Source: Pseudomonas sp. UBA6562
GTDB taxonomy: Bacteria; Pseudomonadota; Gammaproteobacteria; Pseudomonadales; Pseudomonadaceae
Assembly: GCF_002434265.1 (NCBI RefSeq)
Contig: NZ_DJJS01000009.1
Location: forward strand, 1 to 40,547
Length of the DNA stretch: 40,547 nucleotides
Direction: 5' to 3'
The notes below the pieces were generated by a model. It did not search any database. It worked only from the letters and a program-made list of their open reading frames with translations, and was not told the origin of the DNA. Both the position numbers and the translations under genes were made by a program. Positions 8,241-16,135 of this stretch are shown one piece after another (the stretch's first letter is position 1; each line of letters starts with the position of its first letter).

Positions 8241-9284
8241 ATGCAGCAGCGCTTCGACGCCGACGACCTGGCCCGCGCGGTCGAGGCTGGGGTTCTCCAG
8301 CCCGGCCAGGACCAGGCCTTGTTGACCTTCCTGAAGGCACAAGGTGGCGCTGCTCGACCGAGCTTTCAGTCGGCTCACGCGGCTTTCTACGGTGGAGCGG
8401 TGCTGATCATGGCGGCCATGGGCTGGCTGCTCACCGTCGCCTGGATGAGCATCGGCGATGGCGCCCTGCTGGCGATCAGCTCGCTCTACGTCGCTTCGCT
8501 CACCGCCCTCGCCTTGGCCTTGCGGCGCCGAGACCAGCCAATCGCCGCAGGCGCCCTGGCCGCCGTAGCGGTCAGCATCGTGCCTCTGGCGGTGTTCGCC
8601 TTGCAGCGAGTCACGGGGTTCTGGCCGTTCGCCGAGGGGATGGCGGACTATCCCGACTACTACGGCTACGTGCGCGGCCAATGGCTGCTGATGGAAGCCA
8701 GTACGGTGGTCGCAGGCCTATTGATGCTGCGCGCGGTGCCCTTTCCGTTCATCGTGATGCCCATGGCGCTGGCGTTGTGGTTCATGTCCATGGACCTCAG
8801 CGCTTACCTGTACAGCCCTGAGCTGGACTGGACGCAACGCCATGAGGTGTCGCTCTGGTTCGGGCTGGCACTGCTGCTGGTGTCGGTGCTGATCGATGGA
8901 AGAACCCGTGACGACTATGCCCACTGGGGCTACCTGGCAGGCCTGCTGGCCTTCTGGGGTGGACTGACCGCGCTGGACAGCGGCAGCGAGCTGGGCAAGT
9001 TCGGCTACTGCCTGATCAACCTGGTGCTGATGGCGCTGGCGCTGCTGCTGCGCCGACCGGTCTTCATGACCTTCGGCGCCTTGGGCGTGGCGCTGTACCT
9101 GGGCTACCTCGCCCATGACGTGTTCGCCGATTCGCTGCTGTTCCCTCTGGTGCTGACGTTGCTCGGCCTGGGCGTGATTGCGGGCGGCCTGGCCTATCAG
9201 AAGCGTCGCGAGCGGCTCACCGAACGGCTGCGCGATCGCCTGCCAGGCTGGGTGCAACAGGCCTTTCCCGCGCTACGGCGCTGA
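8241..9284 (+). CDS. polytopic membrane protein, DUF2157-like
   Basis: 347 residues. A short soluble N-terminus (about 1-40) is followed by roughly nine or ten hydrophobic helices (first about 46-66, last about 300-322) and a basic, Arg-rich C-terminal tail. The N-terminus and helix pattern resemble DUF2157 membrane proteins; I am not certain of the family and know no function. It starts 23 bases after coq7 with a modest GAGGG ribosome-binding site, so it is probably cotranscribed. In P. aeruginosa the interval between coq7 and yhfA holds speD instead. The gene is intact and its codon use looks like that of its neighbours. Confidence 0.8.
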   Translation: MQQRFDADDLARAVEAGVLQPGQDQALLTFLKAQGGAARPSFQSAHAAFYGGAVLIMAAMGWLLTVAWMSIGDGALLAISSLYVASLTALALALRRRDQPIAAGALAAVAVSIVPLAVFALQRVTGFWPFAEGMADYPDYYGYVRGQWLLMEASTVVAGLLMLRAVPFPFIVMPMALALWFMSMDLSAYLYSPELDWTQRHEVSLWFGLALLLVSVLIDGRTRDDYAHWGYLAGLLAFWGGLTALDSGSELGKFGYCLINLVLMALALLLRRPVFMTFGALGVALYLGYLAHDVFADSLLFPLVLTLLGLGVIAGGLAYQKRRERLTERLRDRLPGWVQQAFPALRR

Positions 9285-9331
9285 GGGCCGATCGAAGGCG
9301 CGGCCGCATGAGCCACGCCCTGAAGCGAAGC

Positions 9332-9754
9332 TCAGCCCAGTTCGACGATTTCGTAGTTGTGGGTAATTTCCACACCAGCGCGGTCCAGCATGATCGATGC
9401 CGAGCAGTATTTCTCTGCCGACAGCTCGACCGCGCGCTTGACCTGCGCCTCCTTCAGCCCGCGCCCCTTGACCACGAAACGCAGATGAATCTTGGTGAAG
9501 ACCTTAGGGTCTTCGTCGGCGCGTTCGGCTTCGAGAAACGCTTCGCAGCTTTCCACCGCCTGACGCGACTTCTTCAAGATGCTCACCACGTCGAAGCTGC
9601 TGCAGCCCCCCAGGCCCAGCAATAGCATTTCCATGGGGCGTACGCCCAAATTACGGCCACCGGCTTCGGGTGGGCCGTCCATGACCACTACGTGGCCACT
9701 GCCCGACTCGCCGAGGAACATGGCGTCACCGGCCCATTGGATGCGTGCCTTCAT
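9332..9754 (-). CDS. yhfA: OsmC family protein (YhfA-like)
   Basis: OsmC/Ohr-fold protein of 140 residues. The two redox cysteines are C51 (in LGGCSSFD) and C117 (in EKYCSAS), the arrangement used for thiol-dependent peroxide reduction. The open frame runs to 9811, but the ATG at 9754, preceded by CTGGAG, gives the family N-terminus. It is divergent from the cAMP receptor gene, the same pairing as yhfA-crp in enterics and PA0653-vfr in P. aeruginosa. The physiological substrate is unknown. Confidence 0.88.
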   Translation of the reverse strand: MKARIQWAGDAMFLGESGSGHVVVMDGPPEAGGRNLGVRPMEMLLLGLGGCSSFDVVSILKKSRQAVESCEAFLEAERADEDPKVFTKIHLRFVVKGRGLKEAQVKRAVELSAEKYCSASIMLDRAGVEITHNYEIVELG

Positions 9755-9938
9755 CTGTGAAACTCCAGGAAGCTTGGAAAAAGGCTGCCAGCTTAGACCT
9801 TGTCTGGACAACGGAAAAGCGATGTGGGGATTTCTGGCGTTGCTGTAGGAAGTGTCTGATAATCTGGCGCCAAATCACCGGCACATAGCCAGTAATCCTT
9901 TTTCTCTCCCCCTTCGCTTCACCGAACAGGATTTCGTG

Positions 9939-10583
9939 ATGGTCGCGTCCGCGCTTTCCGCCAAAATCAAGAACATCGACAAACTGCTGGTGCACTGCCA
10001 GCGCCGCCGTTATTCGGCCAAGAGCAACATCATTTGCGCGGGTGACACAGCAGACTCGCTGGCCTATATCGTCAAGGGCTCGGTCACGGTCCTGATCGAG
10101 GACGACGAAGGACGAGAAATGATCATCGCCTACCTCAACAGCGGCGATTTCTTCGGTGAGCTGGGCCTGTTCGAAAGCACCGGCCAGCCGCGCCAACGCA
10201 GCGCGTGGGTACGGGCCAAAAGCGAGTGCGAGGTGGCGGAAATCAGCTACGAGCGTTTTCGCGAGCTGGCGCGTCAGGAACCGGACATTCTTTACGCGCT
10301 TGGCGGGCAAATCGCCCAACGACTGCGCGACACCACGCGCAAGGTCGGCGACCTGGCCTTTTTCGACGTGACCGGACGCGTGGCCCGCTGCCTGCTGGAC
10401 CTGTGCAAACAACCCGATGCCATGACCCATCCCGACGGCATGCAGATCAAGATCACCCGTCAGGAAATCGGTCGCATCGTCGGTTGCTCGCGGGAAATGG
10501 TCGGTCGCGTGCTCAAAGACCTGGAAGAGCGCAACCTGGTCAGCGTCAAGGGCAAGACGATGGTGGTCTACGGCACCCGCTAG
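9939..10583 (+). CDS. vfr: cAMP-binding transcriptional regulator Vfr/Crp
   Basis: Global regulator of the CRP/FNR family, 214 residues as in P. aeruginosa Vfr. The cyclic-nucleotide-binding jelly roll spans about 18-130 and includes 'GELGLFES' and 'RSAWVRA', which contact cAMP. The dimerisation helix follows, then the helix-turn-helix 'ITRQEIGRIVGCSREMVGRV'. The ATG at 9939 has AGGA at 9928-9931; the open frame extends to 9852 without support. A GATAAT box at 9858-9863 is a possible -10. In P. putida this protein is called Crp and is not a classical carbon catabolite regulator. It ends tail to tail with the ligase-like gene, sharing CTAG. Confidence 0.96.
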   Translation: MVASALSAKIKNIDKLLVHCQRRRYSAKSNIICAGDTADSLAYIVKGSVTVLIEDDEGREMIIAYLNSGDFFGELGLFESTGQPRQRSAWVRAKSECEVAEISYERFRELARQEPDILYALGGQIAQRLRDTTRKVGDLAFFDVTGRVARCLLDLCKQPDAMTHPDGMQIKITRQEIGRIVGCSREMVGRVLKDLEERNLVSVKGKTMVVYGTR

Positions 10584-11284
10584 TCCCGGGGAATGGCCGC
10601 GAGCAACTGCGTATAGGCCTGCGCCAGCGGTTCGAACACAGGGAGGTGTGGCACCGCTTCGCGCAGGGCGATGTGGCTGTCGGCGCGGCAACGTTGGTCG
10701 AGTTGGCAATGGAGGTTGAAACGATTGACCGCAGCGACCATCGATTCACGCTCGTTTTCCAGCAGCAACGCGCCGTGAACCAGCACCACCGGACGCTTGC
10801 CACCCAAGCCCTGGCGCCAGCGCTGGGCGGTGCCGACCAGTTTGCGGCCGTCTAGGTTGACGTTGTAGCGGCCGTCGCAGAAGGCGCCGTCGATCTCGCC
10901 CACCGAAGCCTCCCCACCCCACGCACGCAGCGCCTGGCACAAAGGTTCGCACAACCGCTGGTAGGCCAACTCGATACGCCCGTGGTCGCCCTCGCTGCGC
11001 GGCGCGGCGTAGACCAACGCGATGTTGACCGTGGCGCTCGACTGCGGCACCGGTTCGCCGCCGGTCTCACGCAACAGCACGGGCCAGCCGCTGGCGGCCG
11101 ACGCCGCACTCGCATCGGTGAAACCGGGCAGCCGGCTCATGCGCCGGGGCATGACCAACGCGCGGTCGGTGGGCTGCCAGAACAGCAGCGCCGTTTCCTG
11201 CTCGCCCCGACAGACTGCTGCCAGGAGGTCCTGCTCGGCCTGGAGGCCTTGCTCGACGGCAAACGCCATTACGGGGTGGGTCAT
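10580..11284 (-). CDS. lipoate-protein ligase/octanoyltransferase-like protein
   Basis: Member of the biotin/lipoate A/B protein ligase superfamily, 234 residues from the chosen start. The conserved segment 'YNVNLDGRKLVGTAQR' contains the lysine that binds the lipoyl-AMP or octanoyl group in LplA/LipM-type enzymes. The N-terminal 'LLFWQPTDRALVMPRR' matches the substrate-pocket region. It is shorter than classic LplA and lacks the C-terminal accessory domain, so the true reaction is open (ligation or octanoyl transfer). An ATG at 11305 is also in frame. The ATG at 11284 has the better GGCGAG ribosome-binding site. It is the last gene of the trpGDC transcript, and its stop overlaps the vfr stop. 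Confidence 0.72.
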   Translation of the reverse strand: MTHPVMAFAVEQGLQAEQDLLAAVCRGEQETALLFWQPTDRALVMPRRMSRLPGFTDASAASAASGWPVLLRETGGEPVPQSSATVNIALVYAAPRSEGDHGRIELAYQRLCEPLCQALRAWGGEASVGEIDGAFCDGRYNVNLDGRKLVGTAQRWRQGLGGKRPVVLVHGALLLENERESMVAAVNRFNLHCQLDQRCRADSHIALREAVPHLPVFEPLAQAYTQLLAAIPRD

Positions 11285-11314
11285 ATCGCGCTCGCCGTCA
11301 GCCATCGTCGATGA

Positions 11315-12148
11315 TCAATCCAGGGCTTGGCTGCTCTGCACCGGGCGCCCGGGGAAGAACAGGCGTTGCAGTTCCAGGCCCGGTTGCTCGGCGCGCATGA
11401 AAGCCTCGCCGACCAGGAAGCCATACACCTCGTTGATTTCCATCAATTCGACATCGGCGCGATTGAGGATGCCGCTCTCGGTGATGGCCAGGCGATCGCG
11501 AGGAATGCGCGGCAGCAGTTCGAGGGTGGTCTCGAGGCTGACTTCGAAGGTGTGCAGGTTGCGGTTGTTGACTCCCACTAGCGGGGTATCGAGCAGGGTC
11601 AGTGCACGCTCCAATTCGGCGTTGTCGTGCACTTCCACGAGCACGTCGAGCCCGACATCCTTGGCCGTGGCGGCTAGCTCGGCCATGCGCGCATCGTCCA
11701 GTGCGGCGACGATCAACAGCACGCAGTCGGCGCCGAGCGCGCGGGCCTCGACGATCTGATAAGGGTCGATCATGAAGTCCTTGCGGATCACCGGCAGGCC
11801 GCACGCTGCGCGGGCCTGTTGCAGGTAAGCGTCGGCGCCCTGGAAGTAGTCGATGTCGGTCAGCACCGACAGGCATGTAGCGCCGCCCTTCTCATAGCTG
11901 GCAGCGATCTCTGCGGGCACGAAATGCTCGCGGATCACGCCCTTGCTCGGCGAGGCCTTCTTGATCTCGGCAATGACCGCCGGCTGCTTGCGCTTGGCCT
12001 GCTCGACCAGCGCCTGGGCGAAACCGCGCGGCGCATCGGCCGCCTTGGCCAGCTCCAACTGTTGCGCCAGGCTGACGCGCGCGCTGCGCTCGGCCACTTC
12101 CTCGACCTTGCGGGCGATGATCTTTTCCAACACCGTGGGTAGGCTCAT
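11315..12148 (-). CDS. trpC: indole-3-glycerol phosphate synthase
   Basis: TIM-barrel enzyme that converts CdRP to indole-3-glycerol phosphate in tryptophan synthesis. The 277 residues form a monofunctional TrpC, not fused to TrpF. The signature 'IAEIKKASPSKG' spans 59-70 and includes the catalytic lysine. The later 'VGVNNRNL' and 'ITESGI' loops are conserved. Its ATG overlaps the trpD stop by 4 bases (ATGA), so translation is coupled. The downstream ligase-like gene follows closely. Confidence 0.97.
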   Translation of the reverse strand: MSLPTVLEKIIARKVEEVAERSARVSLAQQLELAKAADAPRGFAQALVEQAKRKQPAVIAEIKKASPSKGVIREHFVPAEIAASYEKGGATCLSVLTDIDYFQGADAYLQQARAACGLPVIRKDFMIDPYQIVEARALGADCVLLIVAALDDARMAELAATAKDVGLDVLVEVHDNAELERALTLLDTPLVGVNNRNLHTFEVSLETTLELLPRIPRDRLAITESGILNRADVELMEINEVYGFLVGEAFMRAEQPGLELQRLFFPGRPVQSSQALD

Positions 12149-13194
12149 GCTTGGTTCTCCACTTTGAATACCGCCGTAAACGCGCCGAGCTCCTGCATCT
12201 TCTCCCAGGCCAGCCCCGTGTACAGCACATCGTGCGCCATCTCGACGCCGGTCTTGAGGCTCGGTGCATGGTCGGCGGCGTACAGCGCGGCGCCGGCGTT
12301 GAGGGCGATCATTTCCGCCGCCTTCTGCGCGCTCTCGCTCTTGCGCCGCCCCAGGGCGTCGCGGATCAGCGCCAGCGAGGCTGCCGGGGTGTCGACGGCC
12401 AGGCCATGCAGGCTCTGGCTCTGAATGCCGAGGTCTTCGGGTTCGACCCAGTACTCGCTGATTTCACCGCGTTTCAATTCGGCGACGAAGGTCGGCGCGG
12501 CCAAGCTGAATTCGTCGAGGCCGTCCTTGGAATGCACCACCAGCACGTGGGTGCTGCCCAAGCGCTGCAGCACCTCGGCCAGCGGACGGCACAACTGCTG
12601 GTTGAATACCCCGACCACCTGGTGCTTGACGCCAGCCGGATTCGTAAGCGGGCCGAGCATGTTGAACAACGTGCGCAGGCCCAGGTCACGGCGGGGGCCG
12701 GCGGCGTACTTCATAGCCGAGTGATGGCTCTGGGCGAACATGAAGCCGATGCCCAGGCTGTCGATGCAGCGCGCCACCTGGACCGGGGTCAGATCGAGGT
12801 AGATGCCGGCCGCCTCCAGCAGGTCGGCGCTGCCGCTCTTGCCCGACACGGCGCGGTTGCCGTGCTTGGCGACCGTGCAACCGGCCGCGGCCAGGACGAA
12901 CGCCGAGGCGGTGGAGACGTTGAAGATGTTGGCGCCATCGCCACCGGTGCCGACGATGTCGACTACACCATCGAGGGTCTTGAGTTCGACCTTGCTGGCC
13001 AGCTCGCGCATCACCGTCACGGCGCCGACGATCTCGTCGATGCTTTCGCTCTTCATGCGCATGCCCATCATGAAGGCACTGATCTGCGCTTCGTTGCACT
13101 GCCCGGTCATGATCTGGCGCATGACGTCGCTCATTTCCGCAGTGCTCAGGTCCAGATGGCTGGCGATACGGTTCAACGCGGTTTTGATGTCCAT
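12145..13194 (-). CDS. trpD: anthranilate phosphoribosyltransferase
   Basis: Transfers phosphoribosyl from PRPP to anthranilate. It has 349 residues from MDIKTAL. The PRPP-binding glycine-rich motif 'GTGGDGANIFNVSTAS' lies near residue 80, and 'HGNRAVSGKSGSAD' follows. The family start is the ATG at 13194. A GTG two codons upstream (13200) is in fact better spaced from the AAGGA that overlaps the trpG stop, so initiation at 13200 is possible. It is tightly packed between trpG (10-16 base gap) and trpC (4-base overlap). Confidence 0.96.
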   Translation of the reverse strand: MDIKTALNRIASHLDLSTAEMSDVMRQIMTGQCNEAQISAFMMGMRMKSESIDEIVGAVTVMRELASKVELKTLDGVVDIVGTGGDGANIFNVSTASAFVLAAAGCTVAKHGNRAVSGKSGSADLLEAAGIYLDLTPVQVARCIDSLGIGFMFAQSHHSAMKYAAGPRRDLGLRTLFNMLGPLTNPAGVKHQVVGVFNQQLCRPLAEVLQRLGSTHVLVVHSKDGLDEFSLAAPTFVAELKRGEISEYWVEPEDLGIQSQSLHGLAVDTPAASLALIRDALGRRKSESAQKAAEMIALNAGAALYAADHAPSLKTGVEMAHDVLYTGLAWEKMQELGAFTAVFKVENQA

Positions 13195-13210
13195 GCTCAC
13201 TGGGTTGTCC

Positions 13211-13804
13211 TTAACGGCGGCCGCCGGTCTGCTTGAGGAAGTTGGCGAACAGTTCGTGACCCTGCTCGGTCAGGATCGACTCGGGGTGGAACTGTACGCC
13301 TTCGATGTTCAGGGTCTTGTGACGCAGGCCCATGATTTCATCGATCGAGCCGTCTTCCAGCGCCGTCCAGGCCGTCACTTCCAGGCAGTCGGGCAAGGTG
13401 TCGCGCTTGACCACCAGCGAGTGGTAGCGAGTCACGGTGAGGGGGTTGTTGAGGCCGGCGAACACGCCTTGGTCGTGGTGATGCACCGGGCTGGTCTTGC
13501 CGTGCATGACCTGGCGCGCGCGCACCACATCGCCGCCGAAGGCCTGGCCGATGGACTGGTGGCCCAGGCACACGCCCAGAATCGGCAGCTTGCCGGCAAA
13601 GTGCAGGATGGCTTCGATGGAAACCCCGGCCTCGCTGGGCGTGCAAGGCCCTGGCGAGACGACGATGCGTTCGGGGGCGAGCGCCTCGATCTGGGCCAGG
13701 GTCATTTCGTCGTTGCGAATGACCTGGACCTCGGCACCGAGCTCGCCCAGGTACTGGACGACGTTGTAGGTAAAGGAGTCGTAGTTGTCGATCATCAGTA
13801 ACAT
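13211..13804 (-). CDS. trpG: anthranilate synthase glutamine amidotransferase subunit
   Basis: Class I glutamine amidotransferase that supplies ammonia to TrpE. The 197 residues carry the nucleophile C79 in 'GVCLGHQ' and the His/Glu pair H173/E175 in 'QFHPES'. The 'PGPCTP' oxyanion strand is also present. The ATG at 13804 is preceded by AGAGG. It is the first structural gene of the trpGDC operon. Its partner trpE sits separately at 16.1-17.6 kb, as usual in pseudomonads. The operon is preceded by a leader peptide at 13944-14030. It lacks anything suggesting the amphibolic PabA variant, but such paralogues are hard to exclude by eye. Confidence 0.96.
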   Translation of the reverse strand: MLLMIDNYDSFTYNVVQYLGELGAEVQVIRNDEMTLAQIEALAPERIVVSPGPCTPSEAGVSIEAILHFAGKLPILGVCLGHQSIGQAFGGDVVRARQVMHGKTSPVHHHDQGVFAGLNNPLTVTRYHSLVVKRDTLPDCLEVTAWTALEDGSIDEIMGLRHKTLNIEGVQFHPESILTEQGHELFANFLKQTGGRR

Positions 13805-13917
13805 CGGGCTGAACCTCTTGATTCCACTGACTTTGAATATGTGCTTCGAGGTCGGACACAGCCGCGGGCCATTTGCCTGGGCAGTGATCGACGCATTGGA
13901 GAAGCAATCGGAAACGG

Positions 13918-13932
13918 GCCGGGCTAACCGGC
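13918..13932 (-). promoter_or_regulatory. candidate trpGDC attenuator hairpin
   Basis: A 5-bp GC stem (13918-13922 with 13928-13932) lies 11 bases after the leader peptide stop, followed on the minus strand by CCGTTTCC. The position fits an attenuator, but the stem is short and the U-run poor. Between it and the trpG start (13805-13917) I see no gene and no better hairpin. Confidence 0.4.
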
Positions 13933-13943
13933 AGGGGATAAAG

Positions 13944-14030
13944 TCAGGCGCGCCAACGCCAACGGGCGTGGGCCTTGATAACGCGCATCAAGAGTTTGCT
14001 GACGATCAACACGGGATAGGTCTCGCTCAT
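13944..14030 (-). CDS. trpL: trpGDC leader peptide with tandem Trp codons
   Basis: A 28-codon frame whose last 14 residues are MRVIKAHARWRWRA, with TGG codons third and fifth from the last residue. It lies upstream of trpG, where Trp attenuation control would act; attenuation of trpE and trpGDC has been reported in P. putida, as far as I recall. The last 14 codons, from an internal ATG at 13988, are nearly identical to the Gph C-terminus just before trpE (MKVIKALARWRWRA). Similarity continues further upstream. Neither ATG has a clear Shine-Dalgarno sequence. A sigma70-like promoter at 14041-14069 would start transcription only a few bases before the first ATG. Which ATG is used is unresolved. 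Confidence 0.72.
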   Translation of the reverse strand: MSETYPVLIVSKLLMRVIKAHARWRWRA

Positions 14031-14040
14031 TCGAGATCGC

Positions 14041-14069
14041 ACAGTAGCCTACCGGCGAAGCGGGCGCAA
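14041..14069 (-). promoter_or_regulatory. promoter of the trp leader-trpGDC operon
   Basis: On the minus strand: TTGCGC (14064-14069), a 17-base spacer, TACTGT (14041-14046). Initiation would fall around 14034, only 3-5 bases before the leader ATG at 14030, giving an almost leaderless transcript. Both hexamers are moderate matches. Confidence 0.45.
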
Positions 14070-14125
14070 CAAGGCCGCAACGCCTGGTAAACGAAGTGTT
14101 GAATTACCCCGATGTGCGGATTTGC

Positions 14126-14131
14126 TATGTT
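14126..14131 (+). promoter_or_regulatory. possible estP extended -10 element
   Basis: TATGTT (14126-14131) is preceded by TGC, an extended -10 pattern, 43 bases before the estP ATG. A TTGAAT at 14099-14104 is too far away (21 bases) to be a normal -35. Low certainty. Confidence 0.3.
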
Positions 14132-14174
14132 CGACCGGCTCGATCCAATAACAACAACGAAGCGGAATCCACAC

Positions 14175-16076
14175 ATGCGCAAACCTCCTTTCCTGCGAAC
14201 GCTGCTGGGCCTTTTGGTGCTTGCCGGCAGCCAGGCCATGGCGGCATCCACCCCCTACTCCACGTTGAGGGTCTTCGGCGACAGCCTGAGCGACGCCGGG
14301 CAGTTTCCCGACGCGACCGGGCAAGCGACCGGCCTGCGTTTCACCAACCGCGAGGCCAAGGGTGACTACGCGCCCGTGTCGCCGATGATCCTCGGCGGCA
14401 AGCTGGGCTTTGGCGCCAGCGAACTCGGCCCCTCCACATCGCTGTACAACAAGATCAACCGGCTGCCGGACGGCAACAACTGGGCCGTAGGCGGCTACAC
14501 CACCCAGCAGGTGCTCGATTCGATCACCGACACCTCGGAACTGGTGATTCCGCCTAATAAACCCTTCGCCGGCCTGGTGCTGCGCGAGCGCCCCGGCTAC
14601 CTGGCCAACGGCCTGCGCGCCGACCCGAACGCGCTGTACTACCTCACCGGCGGTGGCAACGACTTCCTGCAAGGCCTGGTCACCAGCCCCGCCGGCGCCG
14701 CGGCGGCCGGCACACGCCTGGCGGCCAGCGCCCAAGCGCTGCAACAGGGCGGCGCGCGCTACATGATGGTGTGGCTGCTGCCCGATCTGGGGCAAACGCC
14801 GAACTACGGCGGCACACCCATGCAAGGCCCGCTGTCGCAGTTGTCCGGGGTGTTCAACCAAGCGTTGGTGGCGCAGTTGCGGCAGATCGATGCTGAGATC
14901 ATCCCGCTGAACGTCCCTGCCCTGCTCAAGGAAGCGCTCGCCAACCCCAGCGAGTTCGGCCTGGCGACCGACCAGAACCTGATCGCCACCTGCTACAGCG
15001 GCGACGGCTGCACACAAAACCCGCGTTACGGCATAGGCGGCACTACACCCGACCCGACCAAGCTGCTGTTCAACGATTCGGTCCACCCCACCATCGCCGG
15101 CCAGCGGTTGATCGCCGACTACGGCTACTCGATCCTCGCCGCCCCATGGGAACTGACGCTATTGCCGGAAATGGCCCACGCCGGTGTCCGCGCCCAGCAA
15201 GACGAGCTACGCGCGCAATGGCAGACGCCCTGGCAAGGCATCGGCCAATGGCAGGCCATCGTCGCCACCGGCGTCCAGAACTTGGACTTCGACGGCCAGC
15301 GCAGCGCCGCCAAAGGCGATGGCCGCGGTTACAACCTGACCGTGGGCGGCAGCTATCGCCTGAACGAGGCCTGGCGGGTGGGCCTGGCCGGTGGCGTGTA
15401 CCGGCAGAAGCTGGAAGCCGGCGCCCAGGACTCGGCCTATCGCCTCGACAGCTACCTGGCCAGCGCCTTCGCCGAGTTTCGTCAGAACCGCTGGTGGGCC
15501 GATGCCGCCTTGACCGCCGGGCATCTGGACTATGGCGACCTCAAACGTACCTTCGCCTTGGGCGTGAGCGAGCGCAGCGAGAAAGGCGACACCGATGGCG
15601 AGGCCTGGGCGGTGACCGGTCGGGTGGGATTCGACCTGGCACCGGTCGAAAGCCGCTGGCAGCTGTCGCCTTTCCTGAGCGCCGACTACGCACGGGTCAA
15701 GGTCGATGGCTACGAGGAGCGCAGCCAACGCGCCACGGCCCTGGGCGTGGACGACCAGGAACGCACCTCGCGCCGCCTCGGCGCCGGCCTGCGCGGCAGC
15801 CTGCAAGTGGCGCCGACCACCCGGCTGTTCGCCGAAGTGGCACGCGAGCATGAGTTCGAGAACGACCAACAGGACGTGACGCTGCACCTGGCCAGCCTGC
15901 CCGACAACGACTTCACCCTCACCGGCTACCGCCCGGACAGCAACCTGACCCGCGCCCGCCTGGGCCTGAGCCAGGCCCTGGCACCGGGCCTCACCCTGCG
16001 CGGCAACTACGACTGGCGCAAGAGCGATGCCGTGACGCAACAAGGGGTGGGCCTGGCGCTGAGCCTGGACTTCTAA
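14175..16076 (+). CDS. estP: GDSL esterase autotransporter EstP/EstA
   Basis: Type V secreted outer-membrane esterase, 633 residues. The signal peptide ends AMA|AS at 23/24. The GDSL lipase passenger follows, with nucleophile S37 in 'FGDSLSDAG', the block III motif 'GGGNDF', and the Asp/His pair in 'DSVHPTIAGQ'. The last 260 or so residues form the autotransporter beta-barrel and end in the aromatic 'LALSLDF'. The ATG at 14175 is chosen because it starts the signal peptide; the frame extends to 14112. It corresponds to P. putida EstP and is related to P. aeruginosa EstA, which affects rhamnolipid production and motility. It stands alone between trpE and trpG, closed by a strong terminator. 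Confidence 0.93.
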   Translation: MRKPPFLRTLLGLLVLAGSQAMAASTPYSTLRVFGDSLSDAGQFPDATGQATGLRFTNREAKGDYAPVSPMILGGKLGFGASELGPSTSLYNKINRLPDGNNWAVGGYTTQQVLDSITDTSELVIPPNKPFAGLVLRERPGYLANGLRADPNALYYLTGGGNDFLQGLVTSPAGAAAAGTRLAASAQALQQGGARYMMVWLLPDLGQTPNYGGTPMQGPLSQLSGVFNQALVAQLRQIDAEIIPLNVPALLKEALANPSEFGLATDQNLIATCYSGDGCTQNPRYGIGGTTPDPTKLLFNDSVHPTIAGQRLIADYGYSILAAPWELTLLPEMAHAGVRAQQDELRAQWQTPWQGIGQWQAIVATGVQNLDFDGQRSAAKGDGRGYNLTVGGSYRLNEAWRVGLAGGVYRQKLEAGAQDSAYRLDSYLASAFAEFRQNRWWADAALTAGHLDYGDLKRTFALGVSERSEKGDTDGEAWAVTGRVGFDLAPVESRWQLSPFLSADYARVKVDGYEERSQRATALGVDDQERTSRRLGAGLRGSLQVAPTTRLFAEVAREHEFENDQQDVTLHLASLPDNDFTLTGYRPDSNLTRARLGLSQALAPGLTLRGNYDWRKSDAVTQQGVGLALSLDF

Positions 16077-16090
16077 CCCCCGGCACCACG

Positions 16091-16121
16091 AAAAACGGCG
16101 CTCATCGTGAGCGCCGTTTTT
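16091..16121. terminator. bidirectional terminator between estP and trpE
   Basis: A perfect 14-bp stem (16091-16104 with 16108-16121) has a TCG loop, five As at one foot and five Ts at the other. It serves both convergent genes. Confidence 0.92.
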
Positions 16122-16135
16122 CCATCCCGGACGGG

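Noticed and set aside
9756..9772. TGTGA half-site near the yhfA start as a cAMP-receptor site
   Set aside because: The second half (TCACA after 6 bases) is absent; a single half-site is expected by chance.
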